From positions 14,794,562 through 14,858,561 of the forward strand of contig CM035431.1 in NCBI GenBank assembly GCA_020310875.1: a stretch of DNA of 64,000 nt. Reading direction: 5' to 3'. The DNA comes from Ceratopteris richardii. Taxonomy: Eukaryota > Streptophyta > Polypodiopsida > Polypodiales > Pteridaceae. Below are positions 35,651 to 46,745 of this stretch, piece by piece. How positions within the stretch are numbered: the stretch's first letter is position 1; each line of letters begins with the position of its first letter. Below the pieces are notes generated by a model that did no database searches, was not told the origin of the DNA, and saw nothing but the letters and a program-made list of their open reading frames with translations. A program made the position numbers and the translations under genes.

Positions 35651-38590
35651 GGTTTCTCCTTTCTTCTTTATACCTGCCATATCTTTAAACTTCTGTAGCT
35701 TTGGTCCATCCAAGCTCTTTGTAAGCATATCAGCTATCTGATCTTTAGTTGAAGTATGAATAACTTCAATCTCCTTGTCCATCACTTTCTCCCTTAGAAA
35801 GTGATACTGAATCTCAATGTGTTTGGTCCTGGCATGAAAAATAGGATTAGCAGCTAAATACAATGAACTCATGTTATCTCCAAATAAAATTGGTATCCCA
35901 TGCACAATGTCAAGACTCTTCATCAAGGTCTTGAGCCAAATCACTTCCTTTGCAGCTTTAACCATGCCTTTGTATTCTGCTTCTGTAGAAGACAAAGCAA
36001 CTGTATGTTGCTTCTTGGAACACCATGAGATAAGTTTATCTCCCACATAACACATGTATCCAAAAGTAGATCTTCTATCATCTGGATTACCTGCCCAATC
36101 TGCATCACTATAGATTTTGATATTTGTATCTGAGGTAAACCCATAATACAAACCTTCATTGAGTGTACCCTTAATGTACCTCAACACTCTTTGACCTGCA
36201 ATCCAATGCTCTTTCCTAGGACAATGCATGAATTGAGACAAAACCACTACTGCATATGATAAATCAGGTCTAGTTAAAGTAGCATAGATAAGACTACCAA
36301 TCAGACTCTGATATTGTCTCATGTCCTTGAACTCTTCACCACCAAACTTACTCAATTTGTGATTCACCTCCATTGGTGTAGGTGCTACCCTGCACTCATC
36401 CATTTTAAACTTGATTAATAAGTTCTTCAAATACCTTTCTTGGGTCACAAATACTCCATGTTGAGTATATGTAATCTCCATGCCCAAGAAGTATGACAAG
36501 TCTCCCAAGTCACTTATTTTGAATTCCTTTTCCATCTGCTTCTTGAGTCTTTGTATTCCTTCTTCATCTGTACCTGTAAGGATTATATCATCAACATATA
36601 TGCACATGTATATGAAACCATTATCACTTGCTTTGACAAGCAAGCTCCTATCTGCCTTAGACACCTGAAATCCAAGTTCTTTCAAGAACTTTACAAGTCT
36701 ATAGTTCCATGCCCTTGGGGCCTGCTTCAAGCCATACAAAGCTCTCTTGAGCTTGCACACATGATCTGGATACCTTTTATCTTTGAACCCTTGAGGTTGC
36801 TCCATGAACACATCATCTGAAATATAACCATTCAGAAAAGCATTTTTCACATCAAGTTGACATAACTTCCAACCTTTACATGCAGCAATAGCTATAAGTG
36901 TCCTGATAGTTGTCATCTTTGCCACAGGACTATAAGTCTCATCATAGTCAACACCATAAGTCTGAGCAAACCCTTTGACAACAAGTCTAGCTTTGTATCT
37001 AGACACACTTCCATCTGCAAACCTCTTGGTTTTGTAAACCCATTTGCATCCAATGATTTTCTGACTATTTGGTTTTGGAAACAAATCCCATGTTTGATTC
37101 TCCATCAATGCATCATATTCTTCCTGCATAGCTTTCTCCCATTTTTCCTTACCTCTTGCCTCTTCATATGTAGAAGGGTCTTCATCTGTATTCATCATAT
37201 AAGCATAATCTTTTGTGGCCAAAATGAAGTATCATAGCTATACCTTGTAGGTTGCCATCTGTTCCTTGTAGACCTCCTAAGCTCTCCACTTCTTGAGGTT
37301 TCTGGTTCTTCATATTCAGGATCAAATCTTGGTATTTCTTCCACTTCAACCTGCACTTCATTATTCTCTTGCTCATCAAATATCTGAACCTTTGATTTAC
37401 CTTTCCTTTGGCTCACTTCTTCTTCATTACCTGTACTGATATTAATTGTACCTGCATACCAAGTGCTCTGCTCATCAAATGTCACATCTTTAGAAACCAT
37501 GAATTGCTTTTTAGATGGACTCCACAATCTATAGCCCATCTGCTTATCATCATAACCAATGAAAACATATTTTTCAGCTTTAGGCTCTAACTTGTGCCTT
37601 AATTGTGATGGCACATATGCATATGCCATACATCCAAAAACTCTGCAATGATCCAAGGTAGGTCTCTTACCCCACCAAGCCTCATATGGTGTCATACCCT
37701 GCAAGGCTTTACATGGTAATCTATTAAACAAATAAGTAGCTGTATTTACAGCCTCAGCCCACAAATAATTAGGGCAATTTTTCTCCTTCATCATGGATCT
37801 TGCAAACTCAACTAGTGTTCTATTTCTCCTTTCTGCTACACCATTTTGTTGAGGAGAGTACCTGCAAGTAACTTCCCTTTTTATACCTACATTCCACAAA
37901 TAATCACTGAACTCATTAGAGAAATACTCTCCCCCTCCATCTGACCTTAGTCTTTTCAACTTGTGTCCTGTAATTCTTTCTGCATATGCATGATAGTGTT
38001 TAAATGTATTAAACACTTCTGACTTATCTTTAATCACATAAATAGTGATCCATCTAGTAGCATCATCAACATAAATCACATAATACCTTGACCCATTTAT
38101 ACTGAAATCCTTTGATGGCCCCCACACATCTGTGTGTACCAATTCAAGCTTCTCTGAGTACATAAAACCATGCTTGGAGTAAGAATTCTTATGAGCCTTA
38201 CCTAATTGACATGCCTCACATCTGTATGTCATATGTTGACCTGCAACATTAGGCAATCCAAGCACTGAACCATTATTAATCATGTCTTTAATACCTCTTT
38301 CATTGAAATGTCCAAGCCTCTTGTGCCAGAGATCTAACTCAGAGATCTTATGTCCTCCATATGTGAACATAGCATGACCAATATTGCCTTGAATCTTCAA
38401 TGTAAATAGTCTTCCTTCTTTCTTCCCTGAAACAATCTGTTTATACCCTTGACTAGGGTCTTCCACATATACTCCATCATTAGTGAACCTTACTTCATAT
38501 CCTTTTTCAACAATTTGTCCTACACTTATCAAATTCTTAGGAATTGTAGGAACATACAAGACCTTACTCAATAAGGTACTACCATCCTTA

Positions 38591-39623
38591 TGTTGGAGTT
38601 TATTGATCTCCAAAGTACAGCTAGAAGTAGGTGAAACCCAACAGGACCTAGTTGACTTTTTCACAAACTTATATGCACAGACCAATTTTCTTGCAGAGCA
38701 AATTGCTCTTTACTCACTTGGAATTTTCCAAAACTGTTTCACACACATAAACGAGACTCTAAGAGCTTTCCAACAAGATATAGAACACCTCAAATGGATA
38801 AATACACAATGAGCTATGACCTCTGCAATATGCAGCTTTAATGGAGACCTTGAAACAGAGATGAACCTGAGGACACACATCACTTGCAGAGACTACTGCT
38901 CTTAACTCACAACTCCAATGGCTTTGAAACTTTCCAGAATACAAGTAGACGTAAAGATCTTTCTAACAAGCCAAAGAACACATGATTTGGATACATACAC
39001 AAGGAGATATGACCTCTGCAAGTTTGAGGTTTAATGGAGACCTTCAGCAGGGATAAAAAACAGAGAACACACACTACTTGCAGAGAGTATTGCTCTCAGC
39101 TCACAAATCCAATGATTATGAAAATTTACAGGAAGAAATTAGACAGTAAGAGCTTTCCAATGAGCTATCAAACATGTAATTTGGATATATAATGAGGGAG
39201 ATACAAGCTCTGCAATCTCTGCATACAAAACTACAGCAGTGTAGAGATACACATATGACTCTCTTGGACATCCCACAAGATCACGACTTTTCTCCTCTTT
39301 TTATAGCATGGGAAACTAATCTAAAACCTTCCTAATACATCTAAATTCGTGGTAGACACTTGGATGGAGGTATTACATGACTCAAGTGCTCAAATAAGCA
39401 AAGTATTGATGGACTTTGAGAACTAGCCACATCGACCTTCCACTAGGACACCACTGAAGCTCCCTTGTGACTCACTAATTTGACTCACCATGTTCTAGAA
39501 CTCACGTGGTATTTTTGCTACATTTTATGAATAATATGAGCCTTCTTGAAGTATTTGAAGACTTCCCAAAGGTATTTACATAATTTGAAACTTGTACCCT
39601 ACATAAAACAAATGTTCGCAACA
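38591..39623 (-). repeat. Solo LTR inserted in copia-G1, 5-bp target duplication CCTTA
   Basis: A 1,033-bp block running from TGTTGGAGTT to GTTCGCAACA, flanked by CCTTA at 38586-38590 and 39624-39628. Removing it with one CCTTA restores the G1 frame (SMKAKDGSTLL). A CTATAAAAAG motif on the - strand near 39300 suggests - orientation. Internally it carries about three units of a 193-bp tandem repeat. No internal region or second LTR is present, so LTR-LTR recombination has removed the element body. Confidence 0.92.
38700..39230. repeat. 193-bp tandem repeats inside the solo LTR
   Basis: The phrases gacctctgcaa (38818, 39011, and a variant near 39205) and aagagctttccaa recur about every 193 bp, with roughly 75 percent similarity between units. 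Confidence 0.8.
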
Positions 39624-40837
39624 CCTTAGCCTTCATTGATCCAATTGACTTCACATTATGCTTTGTGTTGTCACCTGTTTGAACAACATGATTAAACACC
39701 TTATTCTCCAAATCAGTCATCAAAGATATATTACCACTCAGGTGGTTGCTACACCCTGAGTCAATGTAGAAGACTCTGATCTTCACTCTGACTTTCACAA
39801 GTAGCATTCATTATTAATGTTGAATCCTCCTTTTGATCTGAAGCATAATTGTAGTAGGTGTTGTTGTATTGTTGACTTTGGAATCCTCTACCTGCATTTC
39901 TTCCAAAGTAACTCTTACCACCTCTGCCTCTGAAATTACCTCTTTGATTTCTGCCTCCTCTTCCTCTAGAGTTATAGTTCTGATTATATCCATTATTATT
40001 CTGAGTATTATGCCAACAATCATTAGCTAAGTGATTTGTCTTACCACAAATCCAGCAAGCTTTGCCTCCATCTTTGTTATTCCTGCCTCTTCCTCTACCT
40101 TTGCCACCTCCTCTACCTCTTAGGAAGTTGGCTTGACTAGTTGTGCCTTCATCTTCATTTGCTTGTTGTTTTCCTTTGCTATTCTTCTTCTTGTCCTTTG
40201 AGTACATTGCATGACCTGCACTCTTGTCACTATCTCCTTTAACATCCTACTCAAATGTTAGCATATGACCTAGCAACTGATTTAAATCAGGAGTGAAATG
40301 ATCAAGTGATAACTCTGTAGACAAAATGAATGGCTTCCATTTGTCATCACCTCTTAAGCCTGTAAGAATTTGCCTTACCAATTTATCCTCCTCAATGTCT
40401 TCATCAACAGCTCCTAATGCATCTGCAATGTCTTTCATCCTTGTTACATAGTCAGAAATAGATTGAGAAGCCTTCTTCTTGAAGGTTGTAAACTCTGCCC
40501 ATAAGGATGCCTTCCTTGACTTTGTAGTATTCTGGAAATGCTCCTCCAAATCATTCCAAATATCAGTTGCACTTTCAAGACCTTGAATATGAGGCAACAA
40601 GTAATCATTGACTGCCATATATATAATGCTCCTAGCTTGAGCATCTTTCTTCATCCAATTCTTCAAATCTGCTAACTCTTCCCTAGTTGGAACACTAGGA
40701 TCTCTGAAACTTGGCTTCTCCTCTTCACCTGTGATGTAGGCTATTAAATCTTTGCTCATAAGATGAGCTTCCATCCTCATTGACCATGCAGGATAGTTTT
40801 CCCTATCCAATTTCTCTATCTGAAGAGAATCTCCCAT

Positions 40838-41046
40838 CTTGTGTCCTCCTGTGTATTGAAAACTTCAACCTTTATGAGCAATATGTGTACCTTTACTTCG
40901 AATTAGACTCCTTTTGTCCTTCTTGATGTTGTATGGTCTCCTCCTCAAGCTTTGCCTTCAAACTTTCACCTTCTAGCTCTTCAATTGTTGAAATTCTTGA
41001 ATCTGCAGCAGTCGGGATCCTCCTTTTCTTGATTTTGATGTCTCCT
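40838..41046 (-). other. Leader of copia-G1
   Basis: Non-coding stretch between PBS and gag start. Confidence 0.6.
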
Positions 41047-41058
41047 GCTTTGATACCA
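41047..41058 (-). promoter_or_regulatory. Primer-binding site of copia-G1
   Basis: The reverse complement is TGGTATCAAAGC, one base from the LTR. It differs from the usual TGGTATCAGAGC by one G-to-A change. Confidence 0.85.
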
Positions 41059-41059
41059 C

Positions 41060-42080
41060 TGATGGAGATTGTTAATCTCCAAAAGAACAACCTACTCTTG
41101 TGATTAGAGCACCTCTATACCAAGAGTAAGTCAAAACCTTTACCAAATTAGAGGTCCAATCTCCAAATTATCAAAAACTTGAAAATTCTGTGAAGAAGAT
41201 GAAACACAGAAAGTCTGCTGCATAATTTCGTCTCATTGACTTATCAAATCTTTAAAGTTTTCTATGAAAATTTGTATGGAGTGTCGCCTAGAGATTGCCC
41301 ACCTCCTCCAAGTTAAAGTTCTTCAAAAGGTTTAGTATAACTTGAGAAATCAACTTCACAAGTTACCTATGTCTGAATCTGCACTTCTGAGAAGTCGATT
41401 TAGACACCCCTAACTTCTTGACTTCAATTCTCTCAGTACAAAACCCGTTTAAGCAAATGCTTCTAGCCACGAGTAGATCACCTTCCAACTTAAAGATTAA
41501 GTGCTTGCTTGCACAAAACTTTAAACTATGGAGTGAGAACTGATCAAAAGATTAAGATCGAAAATTGCGCCTGTTTCAGAGAACTGTGAACACTCAACAC
41601 ATATGAATGTTCCTACACACAATTCTCCTAGCCTGTTTGCAATTAGACTCTGAAACTCAGGTCACAGACTCATTAACTACCAACTTAGATATCCTCAAAA
41701 AGATTTTACAATTGATCAAACACAGATGGAGCAGACACGAAAAGATCGGGCGCAATATTTCTTCATTTACTCAGAAAGTTACAGTTGAGTGATGAGAGAA
41801 AACTCAACTAACTTTTCACATGTCTCATGACATCTATCTTCCTCATTCTTGACTTCTATCTATTCAAACATAAGCTCTCATATCACGCCTCGACATTTTC
41901 AAGGTATTTATAGATAAATTTGTACAAGTCTATGACTAATCAAAGATCTAAGTGAACTATGTACATATGTGTACATTCCCACATACTCTGAATGTATCTT
42001 CCTTTCAAGCTTCAAGAATTGATCTCATCCTTCATTCTTTAGTCTTCAAACATTCAATTGGTGATTGATCTGCACCAACA
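41060..42080 (-). repeat. Copia-G LTR 2, shared by G1 (5' LTR) and G2 (3' LTR)
   Basis: Same length and ends as LTR 1. A primer-binding site lies on one side and a polypurine tract with pol end on the other, which proves the shared position. Confidence 0.95.
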
Positions 42081-42103
42081 GCTCCCCCTCAATCATCAAT
42101 TGA
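42054..42103 (-). promoter_or_regulatory. PPT hairpin of copia-G, copy at LTR 2
   Basis: Identical to the structure at 35601-35650, so it is a duplicate and not independent evidence. Confidence 0.7.
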
Positions 42104-43774
42104 GGTTTCTCCTTTCTTCTTTATACCTGCCATATCTTTAAACTTATGTAGCTTTGGTCCATCCAAGCTCTTTGTAAGCATATCAGCTATCTGATCTTTA
42201 GTTGAAGTATGAATAACTTCAATCTCCTTGTCCATCACTTTCTCCCTTAGAAAGTGATACTGAATCTCAATGTGTTTGGTCCTGGCATGAAAAATAGGAT
42301 TAGCAGCTAAATACAATGAACTCATGTTATCTCCAAATAAAATTGGTATCCCATGCACAATGTCAAGACTCTTCATCAAGGTCTTGAGCCAAATCACTTC
42401 CTTTGCAGCTTTAACCATGCCTTTGTATTCTGCTTCTGTAGAAGACAAAGCAACTGTATGTTGCTTCTTGGAACACCATGAGATAAGTTTATCTCCCACA
42501 TAACACATGTATCCAAAAGTAGATCTTCTATCATCTGGATTACCTGCCCAATCTGCATCACTATAGATTTTGATATTTGTATCTGAGGTAAACCCATAAT
42601 ACAAACCTTCATTGAGTGTACCCTTAATGTACCTCAACACTCTTTGACCTGCAATCCAATGCTCTTTCCTAGGACAATGCATGAATTGAGACAAAACCCC
42701 TACTGCATTTGATAAATCAGGTCTAGTTAAAGTAGCATAGATAAGACTACCAATCAGACTCTGATATTGTCTCATGTCCTTGAACTCTTCACCACCAAAC
42801 TTACTCAATTTGTGATTCACCTCCATTGGTGTAGGTGCTACCCTGCACTCATCCATTTTAAACTTGATTAACAAGTTCTTCAAATACCTTTCTTGGGTCA
42901 CAAATACTCCATGTTGAGTATATGTAATCTCCATGCCCAAGAAGTATGACAAGTCTCCCAAGTCACTTATTTTGAATTCCTTTTCCATCTGCTTCTTGAG
43001 TCTTTGTATTCCTTCTTCATCTGTACCTGTAAGGATTATATCATCAACATATATGCACATGTATATGAAACCATTATCACTTGCTTTGACAAGCAAGCTA
43101 CTATCTGCCTTAGACACCTGAAATCCAAGTTCTTTCAAGAACTTTACAAGTCTATAGTTCCATGCCCTTGGGGCCTGCTTCAAGCCATACAAAGCTCTCT
43201 TGAGCCTGCACACATGATCTGGATACCTTTTATCTTTGAACCCTTGAGGTTGCTCCATGAACACATCATCTGAAATATAACCATTCAGAAAAGCATTTTT
43301 CACATCAAGTTGACATAACTTCCAACCTTTACATGCAGCAATAGCTATAAGTGTCCTGATAGTTGTCATCTTTGCCACAGGACTATAAGTCTCATCATAG
43401 TCAACACCATAAGTCCGAGCAAACCCTTTGACAACAAGTCTAGCTTTGTATCTAGACACACTTCCATCTGCAAACCTCTTGGTTTTGTAAACCCATTTGC
43501 ATCCAATGATTTTCTGACTATTTGGTTTTGGAACCAAATCCCATGTTTGATTCTCCATCAATGCATCATATTCTTCCTGCATAGCTTTCTCCCATTTTTC
43601 CTTACCTCTTGCCTCTTCATATGTAGAAGGGTCTTCATTTGTATTCATCATATAAGCATAATCTTTTGTGGCCAAAAATGAAGTATCATAGCTATACCTT
43701 GTAGGTTGCCATCTGTTCCTTGTAGACCTCCTAAGCTCTCCACTTCTTGAGGTTTCTGGTTCTTCATATTCAGG
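42089..43774 (-). pseudogene. Copia-G2: RT, RNase H and integrase C-terminus, open but truncated
   Basis: RT and RNase H read without a stop and, unlike in G1, continue in frame through five A (43674-43678) into the integrase C-terminus (RRSTRNRWQPTRYSYDTSFLATKDY). YVDD and the RNase H motifs are intact. Everything upstream of about 43774 (integrase core, protease, gag, 5' LTR) is missing. Confidence 0.9.
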
Positions 43775-45715
43775 AAGGAGAGCTGCTTGTAGATATTACA
43801 GGCTATCAAAGTCTTGTTGGCAGTCCCAATTATGCAAGCCTATGTGAGAAATACTCACCACCTCCATTAGATCTGAGCCTCTTCAAACTTTTACCTATTT
43901 GATTCTCAACCAATGCCAAATACTTCTTGAAACGAGTGGAATTCATCTTTATGCTTCATAAAATAAAGTATTATCCACCTACTTTAGTCATCTATGAATG
44001 AAACATAATACCTTGATCTTGAAATTGATAGCTCTTTGCTAGGATCCCACACATTTGTGTGTACAAGCTCCAGGTACTCTTCATACATGTATCCTCTTTT
44101 ATTGAATGGTTGCCTATGTGACTTGCCAAATTGGCATGCTCCACATTTGTAAATCATGTGTTGCTTGGATACATTTGGGATGTCAAGCACACTCTAATCC
44201 CTGCATATTTGCTTCAGTGTCCTTTTACCTATATGTCCTAGTCTTTTATGCCATATCTGCAATTCTGATAGGGTTTGGTCCTTATAATTGAAAAGAGCAA
44301 TCTTTCTTGTATCTTCAACTTCAAAGGTAAAAATTCTATCAAATTTCTCACCTTTTGCAATCTTGTTAAAGCCTTGTTGAGGGTCCTCCACATATGCTCC
44401 ATGCCTTGTAAATCTAACCTATAAACCCTTCTCAACAATTTATCTAACATTGATTAGATTCTTGGTTATTGTTGGCACATACAATATCCTACTTAGAAGA
44501 TTCATGTTACCATCAAATGCGTTAATATTTCTAATCTTCTTTACTGAGTGCCTAGTGTGATCACCTGTCTGAACTTCATGCTTTCTTTTGGCTTCTTCAA
44601 GGTCATACAATAATGCAACATTCCCTGCTACATGATTGAAGTAGCCTGAATCAATATAGAATAGGTACTCATCATCTTTACCTTGCTTGGTTATCATATT
44701 CATGAGCAATAGGCAATCCTCTTGATCATATGTATAGTTGTTGTAATATATCCTTCCTCTGAAGCCTCCTTGATAGTTATTATTATAGCCTTGGTTGTAA
44801 TTGTGATGATAGTTATTTCCTCCATTATTGAATCTACCTCTTGATTGTCCATAGCCTCCTCTGTGGAAGCCTCTTCCTCTCTGATTCTTTGTGATCCAAA
44901 AGCATTCATCTCTGGTATCATTGTTCAATCCAAAGATGTTTCAAGGTGAAGAATTTTATGGTCTCTCCCTGCCTTGCTTTCCTCCTCTATCCCTTCCTCT
45001 AGTACCTCTTCCTCTACCTGTGAAATTCACTTGAGAGCTACTTGCATCTTCTTCATTCTTCTTACCTTTTCCTTTATCTTTACTCTTACGTTTATCTTTA
45101 CTCTTCCTTTATCTATCCTTTATCAATGTGTTGAGGTCAGGTACCTGCATCTCCATATATAGGTCCATTGTTGTGGTAAAAGACTCCAATTTTCATCAGC
45201 CTTGATTCCATTTATGATCTTCCTTACTATCTGTTCCTCTTTTATTTCTTCTCCAATACTTGCAAGTTGATCAGCTACATCCTTCATCTTGGTCAGATAG
45301 TCAGCTACACTTTGCTTTGGTTGCTGCTTGAAGGTTGTGAACTCCATCCAAAGTTGGTTCTTTTTGGCCCTTGTATTTGATGAGAAGTATAAAGATAGTA
45401 CGTTCCAAGTCTCTTGGGAAGTCTTACAATTCTTAATATGAGGTAAAAAAAATCAGATATTGAATTGAGTATGTAAGACTTGGCTAGAGCATCCTTTGCA
45501 CACCATGCAACTAGTCTCTCTTTCTCCTCTCTTGCAGGTTGGTTTTTGCTTCTAAAGGTTGGCATTTCTTCATCTCCAAATATGTATCCATACAAGCTTC
45601 TTCCTTGGAGGTAAGCCTTCATTCTTAGTGACCAAGCTGGATAATATCCCCTATCCGATTTGTCAATGAATGATGGAAATCCATCTCCCATTTTACCTTG
45701 ATGTTGTTTTGATAT
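43775..45715 (-). pseudogene. Copia-F relic, inverted copy: gag to integrase start
   Basis: Same family as 32390-34606, in opposite orientation. Gag (AYLQGRSLYGYI, MPTFRSKNQP, WCAKDALAKSYILNSISDF) starts at about 45694 and is split by frameshifts near 45450. The zinc-knuckle region is largely lost. A Gly/Arg/Asn-rich segment is near 44850 and the protease (FYIDSGYFNHVAGN, where Tyr replaces the conserved Cys) near 44660. GAG-pre-integrase and the integrase start (HTNVWDPSKELSISRSRYYVSFIDD, with catalytic Asp changed to Asn) are near 44080. It ends against copia-G2. Confidence 0.85.
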
Positions 45716-45717
45716 CA
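45706..45717 (-). promoter_or_regulatory. Decayed primer-binding site of the inverted copia-F copy
   Basis: The reverse complement reads TGATATCAAAAC against TGGTATCAGAGC. All three changes are G to A. Confidence 0.75.
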
Positions 45718-45718
45718 C

Positions 45719-45838
45719 TGTTTGAGGAGGTGGTGAACACCTTCCAGAGATGAGATGGTGCTGCAAATTCCTGCTTCACACCAGCCAAACTTAAGGTGAG
45801 GAGTGCAAGCTAGACCTCTTGAGCTTTCCATAAAGCAT
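45719..45838 (-). repeat. 5' LTR of the inverted copia-F copy, truncated
   Basis: TGTTTGAGGAGG... aligns with the solo LTR from 50006 (gagatgagatggtgctgcaaattcctgcttcac) for about 120 bases, then stops at the copia-H relic. Confidence 0.8.
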
Positions 45839-45843
45839 AAGGG

Positions 45844-46696
45844 TTCATTGCACTTTAAATGACCTCCATTGAAGTTCATTTCCTTAGTCAGCATGAGTGT
45901 GGCTAATTACTCAAAATATAATAATGAGTCCCTCACGTACACTGAAGTAGTGAATGGCCTCCATTATCATCATCCCTTAGCCCATTCAGTGTAATAGCTA
46001 CCAAATCGTCATCATTGATGGAGCTGCCTATTGATCCTAAGGCATCTGCAATCCCTTTTACCTTGAAGATATAATCATTGATGTTGCTATTTGAAATCTC
46101 TCTTAAGTGTTTCAACTCATTCTTGAGCTTAATCTTTCGTGCCTTTGTGGAGGTGGAGTATAATCTCTCCAAGGCTGCCCACACTTTCTTGGATGAGTCC
46201 AAGTCTCATGCTATTACTAATGTGTTGAGATAAGATGAATATGACTCTTCTATCTCTTTCAATCCACTCATCCACTTCCTTTTCATGTGTTCAAGTAAGT
46301 GGCTCTGCATAATGAGGCCTAGTCTCAGCTCCACTAACCAATCCCCGTAGTCCTTTGCCCATGAGGAAATTGCTAACCCGAAATATCGAGGGTTGGTAGT
46401 TTCCTTTCTCCAACTTCTCTATTTGGGTAGCATACTCAGCCATTTCTTAAGATTGTATGCTTCCTAAGCTTCTTTTAAGTATGATGGAGTAGGAAACGTT
46501 CAAAATGACTACCCTGTTATAGCTTTCTCCCTCGATATGTAATGAGGAACTTGCTACAAGCTTCAAAATTCACTTCGAGACATTGATGTAGCTCATTGAC
46601 ATGCTATAAGTCCTTTCCTAATAGCTTTACTAGCTTTAGATAGTTGCTTTGACTTCCGTCAAGAGTCCCAAATGCTTTGGAATGCTCTAATACCAA
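45844..46696 (-). pseudogene. Copia-H copy 1: gag N-terminal half and leader
   Basis: Gag begins at about 46443 (AEYATQIEKLEKGNY) and continues as AALERLYSTSTKARKIKLKNELKHLREISNSNINDYIFKVKGIADALGSIG in pieces to 45933. It is homologous to 56980-57597. Frameshifts occur near 46200. A PBS-like TGGTATTAGAGC (reverse complement of 46684-46695, one change) stands before the LTR start TGTTGGGAAAG at 46697. Confidence 0.75.
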
Positions 46697-46745
46697 TGTT
46701 GGGAAAGATCCAACAAGAGAGAGATCTCGAGTTAAGTGATTAACT
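46697..46745 (-). repeat. 5' LTR of copia-H copy 1, only first bases left
   Basis: About 50 bases of LTR follow the PBS before copia-I sequence begins. Confidence 0.5.

Larger units (their letters stand above)
35636..40837 (-). pseudogene. Copia-G1 gag-pol, nearly intact
   Basis: Gag starts at 40837 (SLQIEKLDRENYPAWSMRMEAHL). One TAG (40244-40246) interrupts it before a basic region, the zinc knuckle CWICGKTNHLANDC and a Gly/Arg-rich tail (about 39880-40060). The protease (FYIDSGCSNHLSGN) lies near 39770. A solo LTR at 38591-39623 splits the frame after the protease. GAG-pre-integrase and integrase (WHKRLGHFNERGI, HTDVWGP, RSDGGGEYFSNEF, QQNGVAERRN) occupy 38585-37195. One base is missing from an A run at 37221-37224 (G2 has five A), which shifts the frame between integrase and RT. 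RT and RNase H (QLDVKNAFLNGYISDDVFMEQP, IYVDDIILTGTD, STEAEYKGM, HARTKHIEIQYH) are open over 528 codons, 37222-35636. So three lesions inactivate an otherwise complete element. Confidence 0.92.
34607..43774 (-). mobile_element. Copia-G head-to-tail array (LTR, G1, LTR, partial G2)
   Basis: Two 1,021-bp LTRs (34607-35627 and 41060-42080) flank a full internal region, G1. The second LTR is followed at once by the polypurine tract and pol end of another unit, G2, so one LTR serves both. The LTRs differ at about five positions. G1 and G2 pol proteins differ at about ten residues. G2 breaks off at 43774, inside the integrase C-terminus, against an inverted copia-F relic. Unequal exchange between LTRs of a recent insertion is the simplest origin. 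Confidence 0.93.

Noticed and set aside
38591-39623. Intron in copia-G1
   Set aside because: TG...CA ends, a 5-bp duplication and a TATA motif identify an LTR.
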